Shown here piece after piece: positions 8,428 through 16,352 of a stretch of 64,000 nt of DNA (within the stretch, counting starts at the first letter, position 1; each line of letters starts with the position of its first letter). The stretch lies in contig CAWJSI010000007.1 in the NCBI GenBank assembly GCA_963845485.1, positions 53,291 through 117,290 of the forward strand, read 5' to 3'. The notes under the pieces were generated by a model. That model did no database searches. It saw only the letters and a program-made list of their open reading frames with translations, and was not told the DNA's origin. The stretch comes from Bog-756 sp963845485 (GTDB lineage Bacteria > Actinomycetota > Acidimicrobiia > Acidimicrobiales > RAAP-2). The translations under genes were made by a program, and so were the position numbers.

Positions 8428-8433
8428 ACTGTA
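8428..8433 (-). promoter_or_regulatory. TACAGT -10 box of the nuclease gene
   Basis: On the minus strand TACAGT is followed by 6 bases and then the ATG at 8421, a leaderless arrangement. The LexA-type box begins one base upstream, so repressor and RNA polymerase would compete directly. Confidence 0.6.
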
Positions 8434-8434
8434 G

Positions 8435-8448
8435 CGAACAGGTGTTCG
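8435..8448. promoter_or_regulatory. LexA/SOS box CGAACAGGTGTTCG
   Basis: This is a perfect match to the Gram-positive SOS box form CGAACNNNNGTTCG and reads as a palindrome apart from the two central bases. It sits against the -10 box of the DEDDh/GIY-YIG nuclease gene. The permease stop on the other side (8497) faces away, so only the nuclease gene is controlled. LexA repression relieved by DNA damage is inferred from the motif and from the repair function of the gene. Confidence 0.85.
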
Positions 8449-8496
8449 TTATCGTGGATGGGCCGGTCCGGGTCCAGGCCGGTGAGCCCGTGGTGG

Positions 8497-11088
8497 CTAT
8501 TCGGCCCGCAGCAGGAGGGCGGTCGGTGTCCGGGCGGCCATGCGTCCGGGCACCGCCGCCACCAGGTTGGCGAGGAGGAGGATGCCCAAGGCGACCAAGG
8601 CCACCGAGACGACCGGCACCGTCGGCTGGGGTACGGCATAGATCTCGCGGGCGAACAGCGTCCACAGGGTGCGGCCGGCGGCGATGCCCAGGGGGAGGCC
8701 GACGATGATGCCGACGGCCGAGGACACCGAGGCCTGCCAGGCCACCGCCCCGGCCAGCTGGCGCTGGGTGAAGCCCAAGGATTTGAGCAGGGCCAGGTCC
8801 CGGCGGCGCCGGCGCACCGAGGCGGTGAGGGTCAGACCGAGAGCCACGATGGCGGCCGCGGCCAACGAGGTGGCGAGCAGGGCCGGGGTCACCCCGACCG
8901 TCCCGTAGTTGACGATCTCTGCGGGGCGCTGCACCGAGAGCACGGCGACGGTGTTCCCCGAGTTGGGGCCCCCACCGGTCGTGGCCAGTAGCCGGTTGGC
9001 CGCTCGTGCCACCCGCTGCACGTCGGCCCGACCGGCGGCCTCGGGAACGCCGGGGGCCAGGCGGACGAACACCATGTTGGGACCGTCGAGGGCCGGGTCT
9101 GCGCTCTGGGTGGCCTCTTGGAACTTGCGGGGCAGCCCCTTTATCGAGATGAGGGCACCGGTGCCCATCGAGGTGTGCTCGTCGACCGCGCTCGAGTAGC
9201 CGACCGCCGGCATGGTGGCCGTTCCCACCACGACGAACGGCCTCGGCGCCACGTAGGTGGGTCCGTCGTGGGGCGAACCGTAAGAGACGAGGACGGTGTC
9301 GCCCAGCTGCTTGTGCAGCTGAGCCAGGGTGGCGGCACCGAGCACGATCTGGTCCTCGCTCTCGACGGCGTGGCCGCTCAGCACGGGCGGGCTGATCGGG
9401 GCTTTGGCGTCGGAGTGGCCGAATTCGAACAGGAACGGGACGGCTTGGCCGTCAACGTCGGCCACGTTGTAGTCGTACCCGTCCCACGCCGCCACGTCGG
9501 GGTCGTGATCGAGCAGTGTGAGGCTCTTCGGCGGGGTGGTGTTGCTGGCGTTCAAGAGGTAGCTGAAGTTCCATCCGTAGAGGGCCGGACGCGCCACCAA
9601 CGACTGCAGACCGCTCCCGAAGGTGAGGGTGGCCACCACCAACGTCACGGCCAGCACGGCGCCGAGCATGGTCGAACGGACCGGTACCGCCTTTTTGCCC
9701 TGTCCGCGCTCGAGGGCGAAGCGGACCCCGACGAGGGTGGGCACCGGCAGTCCGGTCGAAGCCACCGTCTGGACGGCCCGGGAGGAGCGCACCGTGGTCG
9801 CCTCGTGGCGCGAGGTGGCCCGACGAGGTGCCCCCCTCCAGGCCAGGACCACGGCGGCCACCACCAGGACGACGGCCAACAGGGCCATGCCGACACCGAG
9901 CACCGTCCCGTCGAAGGCAACCCCCGAGCCCGGGTAGACCGCCCGTACCGGGCCGAGGGGGGCCAGAGGGGAGAGGGCCACCGCCACCACGGCGGCGAGG
10001 ACCGACCCGGCCAGGATGGCGCCCACCACCCCGATGAGACCGTCGGAGACGAGGGCCGTCTCGTCGGCCCCGAAGGCCCGCAGGACCTCGAGGTCGTCGG
10101 CGGCGTCACCCAGCTGTCGGGAGATGATCTGGACAGCGATGAGGATGGCGGCCAAGAGGGCCAAGCCCCCGAACACGGCGAGGGCGATGACGAGGGGCTT
10201 GATGGTCCGGTCGACCTTCAGCTCCACGGCGGCCAGGGCGTGGAAACCGTAGGTGTTCCCCGGCGGTGACACCGAGGCGAACTCCCGTTCCACGCTACTT
10301 ACGCCCGCCCCGCCCCGGTCGAGCCGGAGTCCGTAGATGAGGGCGCCCACCGGACCGGTCTTCGGATCGGTCACGATGGCCTGTCCGAGGGCCGGCGTGA
10401 AGAACACGAACGTCGGATAGCGGTCGATGTCGTCCTCGACCACGGCGTTGTTGACCTGGACCAGTCCGACCAGCTTGGCTTCGACCTGCCGGTACGGGCG
10501 CACCCTGGCTGTGCCGAACCCGGCCTCGTTCTGTTCGTGGGAGTTGTAGATCCCGTAGTGGATGACCTCGCCCACGTGCACGCCCATCAGCTGGGCAGCC
10601 TCGGCTGTCATCACCATCTCGTCGGCTGCTTTGGGGTCGGCCAGACGCCCGGCCACCACGGCCATGCGGTCCTGGTCGAAGTAGAGCCCGTCGACGCTGG
10701 CCACCGGCTGGATGTCCTCGATGGTGGTGAGCACCGGTGCGCCACTGGGGGTCAACGGCGCGGCGGCCAGAGGAATGGCCACCTCGACGTGGCGGACCCC
10801 GGGGAGCCGTCCGATGGCCGACACGTCGGCCGGCGAGTAGACCGGGGCGCTTCCGCCCCCGCTGCTCGGGCCACCGAAGACGGAGATACCCAGTTCGGAG
10901 GGGTTGGTGCTGGCCAAGTAGGTGGCAAAGGACGACTGGGTCCGCCGGGCCGCAGCCACCGATCCGAGACCTAAACCGCCGACCAGGCCGATCAGCACGG
11001 CCAGAGTCAGGTACCCGCCCCACCGGCGGCCGAAGGTGGCCCGGTGACGGTAGGTCGCCACCCGCAGGCCTTGTGCGCTCAGGGCCAT
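8497..11088 (-). CDS. FtsX-like ABC transporter permease, large form
   Basis: The protein has 863 residues. One membrane helix near the N-terminus (GYLTLAVLIGLVGGLGLGSV) precedes a large extracytoplasmic domain of about 270 residues. Three helices follow (FGGLALLAAILIAVQII, then two up to about 460), then a second periplasmic domain and a final FtsX-type three-helix core with RRRRRDLALLKSLGFTQRQL, the typical FtsX cytoplasmic loop. This is the two-FtsX-unit layout of MacB/LolC-like permeases. No ATPase gene adjoins it, so the partner is elsewhere. ATG 11088 is chosen because MALSAQGLRVATYRHRATF is the natural N-terminus and the extension upstream overlaps the divergent promoter region. Confidence 0.85.
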   Translation of the reverse strand: MALSAQGLRVATYRHRATFGRRWGGYLTLAVLIGLVGGLGLGSVAAARRTQSSFATYLASTNPSELGISVFGGPSSGGGSAPVYSPADVSAIGRLPGVRHVEVAIPLAAAPLTPSGAPVLTTIEDIQPVASVDGLYFDQDRMAVVAGRLADPKAADEMVMTAEAAQLMGVHVGEVIHYGIYNSHEQNEAGFGTARVRPYRQVEAKLVGLVQVNNAVVEDDIDRYPTFVFFTPALGQAIVTDPKTGPVGALIYGLRLDRGGAGVSSVEREFASVSPPGNTYGFHALAAVELKVDRTIKPLVIALAVFGGLALLAAILIAVQIISRQLGDAADDLEVLRAFGADETALVSDGLIGVVGAILAGSVLAAVVAVALSPLAPLGPVRAVYPGSGVAFDGTVLGVGMALLAVVLVVAAVVLAWRGAPRRATSRHEATTVRSSRAVQTVASTGLPVPTLVGVRFALERGQGKKAVPVRSTMLGAVLAVTLVVATLTFGSGLQSLVARPALYGWNFSYLLNASNTTPPKSLTLLDHDPDVAAWDGYDYNVADVDGQAVPFLFEFGHSDAKAPISPPVLSGHAVESEDQIVLGAATLAQLHKQLGDTVLVSYGSPHDGPTYVAPRPFVVVGTATMPAVGYSSAVDEHTSMGTGALISIKGLPRKFQEATQSADPALDGPNMVFVRLAPGVPEAAGRADVQRVARAANRLLATTGGGPNSGNTVAVLSVQRPAEIVNYGTVGVTPALLATSLAAAAIVALGLTLTASVRRRRRDLALLKSLGFTQRQLAGAVAWQASVSSAVGIIVGLPLGIAAGRTLWTLFAREIYAVPQPTVPVVSVALVALGILLLANLVAAVPGRMAARTPTALLLRAE

Positions 11089-11240
11089 CCGCCACCCTGT
11101 GTCCAGCTCATGATGTCCCCATCCCCGGTCGCGTGCCGGACTCGGTATCCCACTGTGCATTGTCGCGGCGGGAGGCGAGGCGGCCAAGGTGGTCAGCCTC
11201 TCGATTCCCGATCGTGCTACCACCCCTCGTCGGCGCCGGG

Positions 11241-11246
11241 GATACT
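11241..11246 (+). promoter_or_regulatory. GATACT -10 box, leaderless start of the kinase gene
   Basis: GATACT lies 6 bases before ATG 11253 with no ribosome binding site between them. Confidence 0.45.
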
Positions 11247-11252
11247 GAACCC

Positions 11253-12068
11253 ATGGCTTCCTCCACACCCGAGCGACCGTCGTCCACGGCCTGGACGGCC
11301 CGGCTCACCGAGCGGTTCGGGCCCATCGACCCACCACGAGCGCTCGGGGCGAACGTCTGGCAGCTCTCGGTGGCCGGTCGGCACCTGGTGGCCAAGGTAG
11401 GGCCGGGCCTCGTCGACGAGGCCGACGGTCTTGGCGTGCTTGCCCAGATCGGGGGAGCGGTCCCCGTGCCCGCGGTGGTGCTGGCCGAGCCCGATCTGCT
11501 GTTGACCACGTGGGTGGAGCAGGGTGGCCGCACGCCGGGCCACGAGGAGGCGTTGGGACGGGGTCTGGCCCACCTCCATGCGGCGGCTTGGACGGAGTGG
11601 GGTGGCGGGTCGTCGTGGATCGGGGCGTGTCCGGTCAGTCCGTCGGTTCATCCCGATGCGGTGTCCTTCTACGGCACCCGTCTCCTCGAGCTGGCCGAGC
11701 GGTGTGGGTTGGGCGACGAGGTGAGCGGTGTGGTCGATCGACTGGCCGATCTGATTCCTCTTGGGCCGCCGTCCCTTCTCCACGGTGACCTCTGGTGGGG
11801 GAACGTCCTGTGGGGATCAGACGGCCGACCGTGGGTCATCGATCCGTCGGTCCACGGCGGACACCCCGAGGAGGATCTGGCCATGCTGGGCCTGTTCGGT
11901 GCCGTCCCCGACCGGGTGATCGGGGCGTACCTCGAGGTGCGGGGGCTGGATGAGGGTTGGCAGGAGCGCCTAGAACTCTTCTGTCTCGTCCCCCTCCTGG
12001 TGCATACCGTCCTGTTCGGCGGTGGCTACCGCACCCAAGCCGAGGCCATCGCCCGCCGCTGCGGCTGA
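11253..12068 (+). CDS. Fructosamine kinase family protein
   Basis: The protein has 271 residues and an APH/fructosamine-3-kinase fold. LVAKVGPGLVDEADGL supplies the ATP-binding Lys region, LHGDLWWGNVLWGSDG is the catalytic loop with HGD and the metal-binding Asn, and VIDPSVHGGHPEEDLAMLGLFG is the family-specific end of the core, very close to bacterial fructosamine kinases. Such enzymes phosphorylate sugar-amine adducts on proteins or small molecules and so help deglycate them. The start is set by the GATACT box. The adjacent genes do not point to a pathway. Confidence 0.85.
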   Translation: MASSTPERPSSTAWTARLTERFGPIDPPRALGANVWQLSVAGRHLVAKVGPGLVDEADGLGVLAQIGGAVPVPAVVLAEPDLLLTTWVEQGGRTPGHEEALGRGLAHLHAAAWTEWGGGSSWIGACPVSPSVHPDAVSFYGTRLLELAERCGLGDEVSGVVDRLADLIPLGPPSLLHGDLWWGNVLWGSDGRPWVIDPSVHGGHPEEDLAMLGLFGAVPDRVIGAYLEVRGLDEGWQERLELFCLVPLLVHTVLFGGGYRTQAEAIARRCG

Positions 12069-12239
12069 GAGGTGCCCTTGCGCGCTCCGCGCCGGGGCGC
12101 GGGGGCACGCCACGTGTCGTGCTGGGGGCTCGGTGCGCGCTGCTTTGTTCGTGGGCTTCCGGCGACGGTTCCTCTGCTCACGATGTCAGTCCGGTTGGAC
12201 CGGACCGGCCAGGGCCCCCCGACAGTCTCGGCTCGACAC

Positions 12240-12509
12240 CTAGGAAACAGGACGGAACGACGAAGGGTGCCTCGAGCGAGCCCTCCGCATGAGTTCCTCG
12301 GTGAGGCGGTCGACGTCGGGCTCAACGGTCACCGAAGCGCTGGCTCCGGATGCGCCGTTGAGTACGGGCTGGAGGTGCCGGCGCTCTCTGCGCTCCCGCT
12401 CGGCGATGAGCTGATCATCGCTGTAGGCGGAGTAGTCGACGCCACCGTCGGCCGTGGTTCGGGCCGCGCCCGAGGAGTCCCCGATGAGGGAAAGGGAATG
12501 AATAGTCAT
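12240..12509 (-). CDS. Hypothetical protein, 89 aa
   Basis: This is a possible small protein, MTIHSLSLIGDSSGAARTTA onward, with a charged helical middle (DYSAYSDDQLIAERERRERRH) and an arginine-rich end. I recognise no family. The middle reads like a genuine protein and keeps G/C at third positions, but there is no clear ribosome binding site, and the 170 bases on its 3' side (12069-12239) look non-coding. An upstream ATG at 12536 would add nine residues. Confidence 0.4.
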   Translation of the reverse strand: MTIHSLSLIGDSSGAARTTADGGVDYSAYSDDQLIAERERRERRHLQPVLNGASGASASVTVEPDVDRLTEELMRRARSRHPSSFRPVS

Positions 12510-12649
12510 GAAACAGTCATCGGCGGGACCCACCACGGCCTTGAACCGACCTGGATCCGTGCCCCCCTCAGACCGCCAGGCCGTTCACCTGGAGGAGTGC
12601 ACCACTCGAGTAACGCACCAGGTCGGTGAGCTCCAGAGCGATCCAGTGG

Positions 12650-13366
12650 TCATGGTCGTTCGAGATCCGCCAGGACATGGGCCAGTTCGGTCGGTCGGGT
12701 GACCATGGCCATGTGGCCGGCGTCGAGGTCGACGACTGTGACGGGATCGAGGTTGGCGATCATCCGGTCCTGGGCGTCGAGGGAGATGCTGGCGTCGTGG
12801 GTCAGGCGGACATAGGCCCGGGGGATGGGCCGGGTGAGACCGGTGAGGTCAGCCGGCTCCATCAGCACCGACATCGATTCGGGGCCCATGCGTTCGAGCG
12901 TCCAGGCGGTCTGTTCGTGGTCCATGTCGTTGCAGAACATGGCCCGGGCCAGATCAGGGTGGAGGGCACCGTCTCGGGTGAGGGCGGCATCACCCACCGT
13001 TTCGGCAACGGCGGCCACCGTGGGGCTGAAGCCGCCCAGTACGTCCAACAGGGTCGTGCCCTGCGGCGGCACGGCACAGGAGACGAAGACCAGCCGGCGG
13101 AGCCGCTCGGGGATGGCCCCGGCCACACCGGGCAGGGTGAGCCCGGCCATGGAGTGGCCGACCAGGGTCACGTCGTAGCGATCGGTGCGCACGATCTCGT
13201 CCACCACGGCGGCGACGAAGTCACCGATGGTCACGGTGGCGAGGTCGGCAGGCCGGCTGCCCCGGCCGGGAAGATCGACGGCGAGACCGGGTCGGTCGAG
13301 CTCGGGTACGAGGAGGTCCCAGCACGATCCGGCGAATCCTCCCCCGTGGACGAGTACATACGTCAT
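12650..13366 (-). CDS. Alpha/beta hydrolase (esterase-like)
   Basis: The protein has 238 residues. It starts MTYVLVHGGGFAGSCWDLLV, with the HGGG/oxyanion segment at the N-terminus. LVGHSMAGLTLPGV holds the nucleophile elbow GHSMAG (Ser), and VDLDAGHMAMVTRPTELA holds the catalytic His (GHMAMVTRP). This compact form, lacking a long lid, resembles plant-type methylesterase/hydroxynitrile-lyase-like hydrolases common in actinobacteria; the substrate is unknown. The open frame extends far upstream across the divergent promoter, but ATG 13366 gives the natural N-terminus. Confidence 0.85.
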   Translation of the reverse strand: MTYVLVHGGGFAGSCWDLLVPELDRPGLAVDLPGRGSRPADLATVTIGDFVAAVVDEIVRTDRYDVTLVGHSMAGLTLPGVAGAIPERLRRLVFVSCAVPPQGTTLLDVLGGFSPTVAAVAETVGDAALTRDGALHPDLARAMFCNDMDHEQTAWTLERMGPESMSVLMEPADLTGLTRPIPRAYVRLTHDASISLDAQDRMIANLDPVTVVDLDAGHMAMVTRPTELAHVLADLERP

Positions 13367-13459
13367 CCGGGCAGGTTGGCATGCGGGGGAGCGGGCGACA
13401 AGCGCCGACGAGGGGGTCGTGCGGCCCTCAGGTCGGCCAGAGCCGATGTGCCGGACGAG

Positions 13460-13465
13460 TACCGT
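13460..13465 (+). promoter_or_regulatory. TACCGT -10 box, leaderless start at 13473
   Basis: TACCGT lies 7 bases before ATG 13473. It sets the start of the zinc-ribbon protein and, through overlap, drives the thioredoxin-like gene. Confidence 0.5.
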
Positions 13466-13472
13466 AGGGGCG

Positions 13473-13760
13473 ATGACGCCAGACTCTGCCGCCCCCGTTG
13501 AGACCAGTGAGAACCCCGGCGATGACACCCCGACGTCAGGTCCGGCCCGCTACCGGTGTGCGGCCTGTGGCAATCTCACCCGCTTCGACGTGGTGACCAG
13601 TCGGCGCACCAAGGCCTTCCACCACTACTCGGTGGGTGGGGAGCTCACCGTGGAGGACGTCGAGGTCCTCAGCGAGTCGGTGGACGAGGTGTCGTGCCGG
13701 TGGTGCGGCAACGGCAAGGCCATCGAGGTCATCGAGGACGGGGCGTCGGAGCCCGCCTGA
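13473..13760 (+). CDS. Zinc-ribbon-like small protein
   Basis: The protein has 95 residues. After an acidic, disordered 25-residue start come RYRCAACGNLTRFDVVTSRR and, 30 residues later, DEVSCRWCGNGKAIEVIEDG. The two CxxC pairs (CAAC and CRWC) would bind one zinc. I do not recognise a named family; similar short zinc-ribbon proteins of unknown role are frequent in actinobacteria. It shares one base with the following thioredoxin-like gene, so the two are an operon. The start is supported by the TACCGT box at leaderless spacing. Confidence 0.7.
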   Translation: MTPDSAAPVETSENPGDDTPTSGPARYRCAACGNLTRFDVVTSRRTKAFHHYSVGGELTVEDVEVLSESVDEVSCRWCGNGKAIEVIEDGASEPA

Positions 13761-14311
13761 TGGCGTCCTCCGGCCCGGGTTCGGCCGGCTCCCCGGCGTC
13801 ACCGTTCGACGACCCGGCGTTCCTGGCCGGGCTCCGTCCCATCCCGGTCGGTCCCCTGACCGGAGCCGATCGGCGTCCGGCGGCCGACATCGTGGGGGAG
13901 GACCTCGATGGGCGACCCGTCGAGATCAAAATCGGATCGTTCGAACGGGCACTGCTCCTCTGCTTCCTCCACGTGCACTGCGACGGCTGCGACAGCTTCT
14001 GGCGGGGCCTGGCCGACCGCCCGTCCCTCGACCTCCCCATCTCGATGTCCACCGTGGCGGTGACCAAGGGACCCCATGTCGTCGACCGGGACGAGGTGGC
14101 CCGGGCGGCCGGCCGCACCCTGGACGCCGGAGTCGACGGCGGAGCGGACGACGTGCCTGTCGTCATGAGCGATTCGGCGTGGGCCGACTACCGGATCACG
14201 GGCTACCCGTTCTTCGTCCTGGTCGATGCCCGTTCCCAGACGGTCGTCGGCGAGACGGTGGGCTTCGGGTGGACGGATGTCTACGCCATGGTCGAGGCAT
14301 CTGGGCTCTGA
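13760..14311 (+). CDS. Thioredoxin-like fold protein with CDGC motif
   Basis: The protein has 183 residues. An N-terminal strand region leads to LLLCFLHVHCDGCDSFW with a CxxC pair (CDGC) at the start of a helix, as in thioredoxins, and near the end ITGYPFFVLVDARS contains the cis-proline loop (YPFF) of that fold. The dipeptide between the cysteines (DG) is unlike GP of thioredoxin, so the redox partner is unclear. It probably acts in the cytoplasm, as no signal peptide is seen. It is co-transcribed with the zinc-ribbon protein and followed by a strong hairpin. Confidence 0.72.
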   Translation: MASSGPGSAGSPASPFDDPAFLAGLRPIPVGPLTGADRRPAADIVGEDLDGRPVEIKIGSFERALLLCFLHVHCDGCDSFWRGLADRPSLDLPISMSTVAVTKGPHVVDRDEVARAAGRTLDAGVDGGADDVPVVMSDSAWADYRITGYPFFVLVDARSQTVVGETVGFGWTDVYAMVEASGL

Positions 14312-14332
14312 ACCCAGCAGCTCCTGAGCCGG

Positions 14333-14367
14333 GCAGGCCTTCGAGGCCGGCGGCCTCAAGGGCCTGC
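14333..14367 (+). terminator. Long GC-rich hairpin after the thioredoxin-like gene
   Basis: GCAGGCC (14333-14339) pairs with GGCCTGC (14361-14367), and inside it GAGGCCG pairs with CGGCCTC around a very short loop. The stem is almost continuous over 17 base pairs. It lies 21 bases after the stop and before the next promoter. There is no T tract, so it may act as an actinobacterial I-shaped terminator or protect the 3' end. Confidence 0.6.
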
Positions 14368-14408
14368 GCCCTCTGAGCGGGGCCCCGACCGTCGGTTCGT
14401 CCGGACGG

Positions 14409-14414
14409 TAGGTT
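14409..14414 (+). promoter_or_regulatory. TAGGTT -10 box, leaderless start at 14422
   Basis: TAGGTT lies 7 bases before GTG 14422. It excludes the in-frame TTG at 14413, which sits inside the box itself. Confidence 0.5.
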
Positions 14415-14421
14415 GAGATCC

Positions 14422-15108
14422 GTGCGACCACCCGGACTCCTGTTGGCGTCAGGGCGGGACTCGGACATCTTCGAGTACGGGGAGGGCCTGGTCCTGCGCC
14501 GCTCTCGCCACCGGCGGTCGCTCGAGGGCGAGGCCCAGATCATGGAGTACGCACGCTCGGAGGGCTACCCGGTCCCTGCCGTGTCCGAGCTCAGCGCCGA
14601 CGGGACCGACCTGGTCATGGAGCGGCTCGACGGCCCGGTGATGCTGACCGCCCTCAGCCGGCGGCCCTGGACCCTCCGCTCTCAGGCGGCGGTTCTGGCC
14701 GACCTGCACCGGCAGCTGCACGACATTTCCGCCCCACCGTGGGTCCCCGACGCGCCGTCGGGCCACGGCGACCGCCTGGTCCACCTCGACCTCCACCCGC
14801 TCAACATCATCCTCACCGATCGGGGTCCCATGGTCATCGACTGGACGCGGGCGTCCAAGGGCAGCGGTCCCACCGATGTGGCCCTCACCTGGCTGCTCCT
14901 GGCCTCGGCCAGCATTCCGGCCGGTGGGCCCTGGGGTGCGGTGCTCGGCCGGTTCCGGTCCGCACTCACGGCCAGCTTCCTCAGTCACTTCGACCGGGCC
15001 GCCGTCGGCGACGAGCTTCCGGCCGTGGCCGCCTGGAAGATGGCTGATCCCAACATGACCGAGCGCGAGCGTGAGGCCATGCAGGCACTCGTCGACCGCC
15101 AGCGTTGA
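14422..15108 (+). CDS. Aminoglycoside phosphotransferase-family kinase, short form
   Basis: The protein has 228 residues. VLRRSRHRRSLEGEAQIMEY holds the N-lobe basic residues and the helix Glu; RLVHLDLHPLNIILTDRG is the catalytic loop with HLDLHPLN (Asp and Asn), and GPMVIDWTRASKG is the DFG-equivalent IDW. It is shorter than typical APH proteins and lacks the long C-terminal helices, but every catalytic element is visible. Such proteins phosphorylate small molecules; the substrate is not deducible and resistance should not be assumed. It lies alone between a hairpin and a 167-base gap. Confidence 0.78.
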   Translation: MRPPGLLLASGRDSDIFEYGEGLVLRRSRHRRSLEGEAQIMEYARSEGYPVPAVSELSADGTDLVMERLDGPVMLTALSRRPWTLRSQAAVLADLHRQLHDISAPPWVPDAPSGHGDRLVHLDLHPLNIILTDRGPMVIDWTRASKGSGPTDVALTWLLLASASIPAGGPWGAVLGRFRSALTASFLSHFDRAAVGDELPAVAAWKMADPNMTEREREAMQALVDRQR

Positions 15109-15275
15109 TCCGACGCTGAGGGTGACTGGGCCCGGCCCGGCCTGACATTCCCTCGGCGGCCGTAATGGACCTGTCGTCGAACTACCAGCTGCCCGTGGGC
15201 CGACCCACAGTCCGCTCCCACATCCGCTTCTCATGCTGGGGACCGTGAACACACCCCAGCAGAAGGAGCAGGACC

Positions 15276-15833
15276 ATGAGTGACCTCGACGACACCACAT
15301 TCCCCCGACCGTCCCGGGGAGAGGAGCGAGATCCGCTCGCCACCTACAGCCTCCGGCGCCGCCGGGGGGTGGTGGTGACCAGCGCGGCGGCCATCGCCCT
15401 GGGACTGGCCGTCGTCGGCGGCGGCGTGGCCGGGGCCACGTCGTCCTCCGCGCCGACCTCGTCCTCGGCCAAACCGTCCGCCTCGGGCGACCGTCCGCCG
15501 ATGGGTGGCACCCCGCCGGTGGCCATGGGCACAGTGGCCTCGGTGGGTGACGGCACCTTCACCCTGACCACGAAGGACAACACCACGGTCACCGTGGACG
15601 TCAGCTCCACCACCACCTACCGGGATCCGAAGGTCACCTCGGCGACCGTCGCCGACGTCACCGTGGGCGAGCACGTGGCCGTGTTCGGGACCGAGTCCTC
15701 CTCGGTAGTCACCGCCACCAGCGTGGCCATCGGTGAGCCGCCCGGTCGGGGGAAAGGCGCTCCGAAGGACCGCCCGTCTGGAGGCGCCCCGCCGGGTGGC
15801 GGCGGGAGCGGTTCCACCCCGGCGGCGGCGTAG
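15276..15833 (+). CDS. Membrane-anchored DUF5666-like protein
   Basis: The protein has 185 residues. A 30-residue charged cytoplasmic start is followed by one membrane helix (VVVTSAAAIALGLAVVGGGV), a low-complexity Ser/Pro linker, and a small beta domain: MGTVASVGDGTFTLTTKDNT, VTVDVSSTTTY and VGEHVAVFGT. This GTV-x-GDGTFTL pattern is that of DUF5666. The C-terminus is a Gly/Pro/Ser tail. The domain is thought to be an OB-like extracytoplasmic fold of unknown role. The ATG is preceded by AAGGAGCAGG, a good ribosome binding site. Confidence 0.75.
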   Translation: MSDLDDTTFPRPSRGEERDPLATYSLRRRRGVVVTSAAAIALGLAVVGGGVAGATSSSAPTSSSAKPSASGDRPPMGGTPPVAMGTVASVGDGTFTLTTKDNTTVTVDVSSTTTYRDPKVTSATVADVTVGEHVAVFGTESSSVVTATSVAIGEPPGRGKGAPKDRPSGGAPPGGGGSGSTPAAA

Positions 15834-16010
15834 CGGTAGACGGGACAGCTGCTTCGGTCAGCCGTCGGCCTCGGCGACCGGACGATCCGGCCACGCCTCG
15901 GTGCCCGCTTCCAGGCACCGGGGCGTCGGTCTGGGCCGAGTCGCACCCGCACCCCGTAGTGGGAAGGTACGGGCCTGGTTCTCGGGATCGGCGCCGACCA
16001 TGCTGGGTCG

Positions 16011-16307
16011 ATGGTGTTCGCCTGTGTACTCGCAATGGATCTCCGCATCCCGGCCAGTGGCTCCCTCAAGTCCAAGAGGGCTGTCGTCAAGCACGTGGTG
16101 GAGACGGCCAAGGCCCGCTACGGGGTGGCCGCCGCCGAAGTGGGCCACCAGGACCAGTGGCAGCGGTCGGAACTGGCCTTTGCCGCGGTGGCCGGCCATC
16201 CCAGCCACGCGGAGGACGTGCTCGACTCCGTCGAGCGGTTCGTCTGGTCCCATCCCGAGATCGAGGTCCTGGACGGTCAGCGGCGCTGGCTCGACACGGC
16301 GGAGTGA
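16011..16307 (+). CDS. DUF503 (YlxP-like) protein
   Basis: The protein has 98 residues, the usual length. DLRIPASGSLKSKRAVVKHV is the family signature (L-SLK-KR-V), followed by the ferredoxin-like beta strands (AAAEVGHQDQWQRSELAFAA). YlxP proteins are often encoded near rbfA/infB and are thought to help in ribosome or RNA metabolism, but the precise role is unknown. Here the gene is not in that context. A CATGCT box at 15999-16004 stands 6 bases before the ATG, suggesting another leaderless start. Confidence 0.85.
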   Translation: MVFACVLAMDLRIPASGSLKSKRAVVKHVVETAKARYGVAAAEVGHQDQWQRSELAFAAVAGHPSHAEDVLDSVERFVWSHPEIEVLDGQRRWLDTAE

Positions 16308-16339
16308 GGCGCACCCCACCGGGTCGGGGCCGCCCCCGG

Positions 16340-16345
16340 TAGCGT
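16340..16345 (+). promoter_or_regulatory. TAGCGT -10 box, leaderless start at 16353
   Basis: TAGCGT lies 7 bases before GTG 16353. The in-frame GTG at 16344 overlaps the box, so 16353 is the better start. Confidence 0.5.
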
Positions 16346-16352
16346 GTCGCCG

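Noticed and set aside
7612..8991. Long plus-strand open frame across the nuclease/permease genes
   Set aside because: It is antisense to the DEDDh/GIY-YIG and permease genes. The reading is Gly/Arg/Gln/Glu-rich shadow sequence typical of the opposite strand of GC-rich genes.
9118..10269. 383-codon plus-strand frame inside the permease
   Set aside because: It is an antisense shadow of the FtsX-like permease; composition (His/Gly/Asp runs) is unlike a protein.
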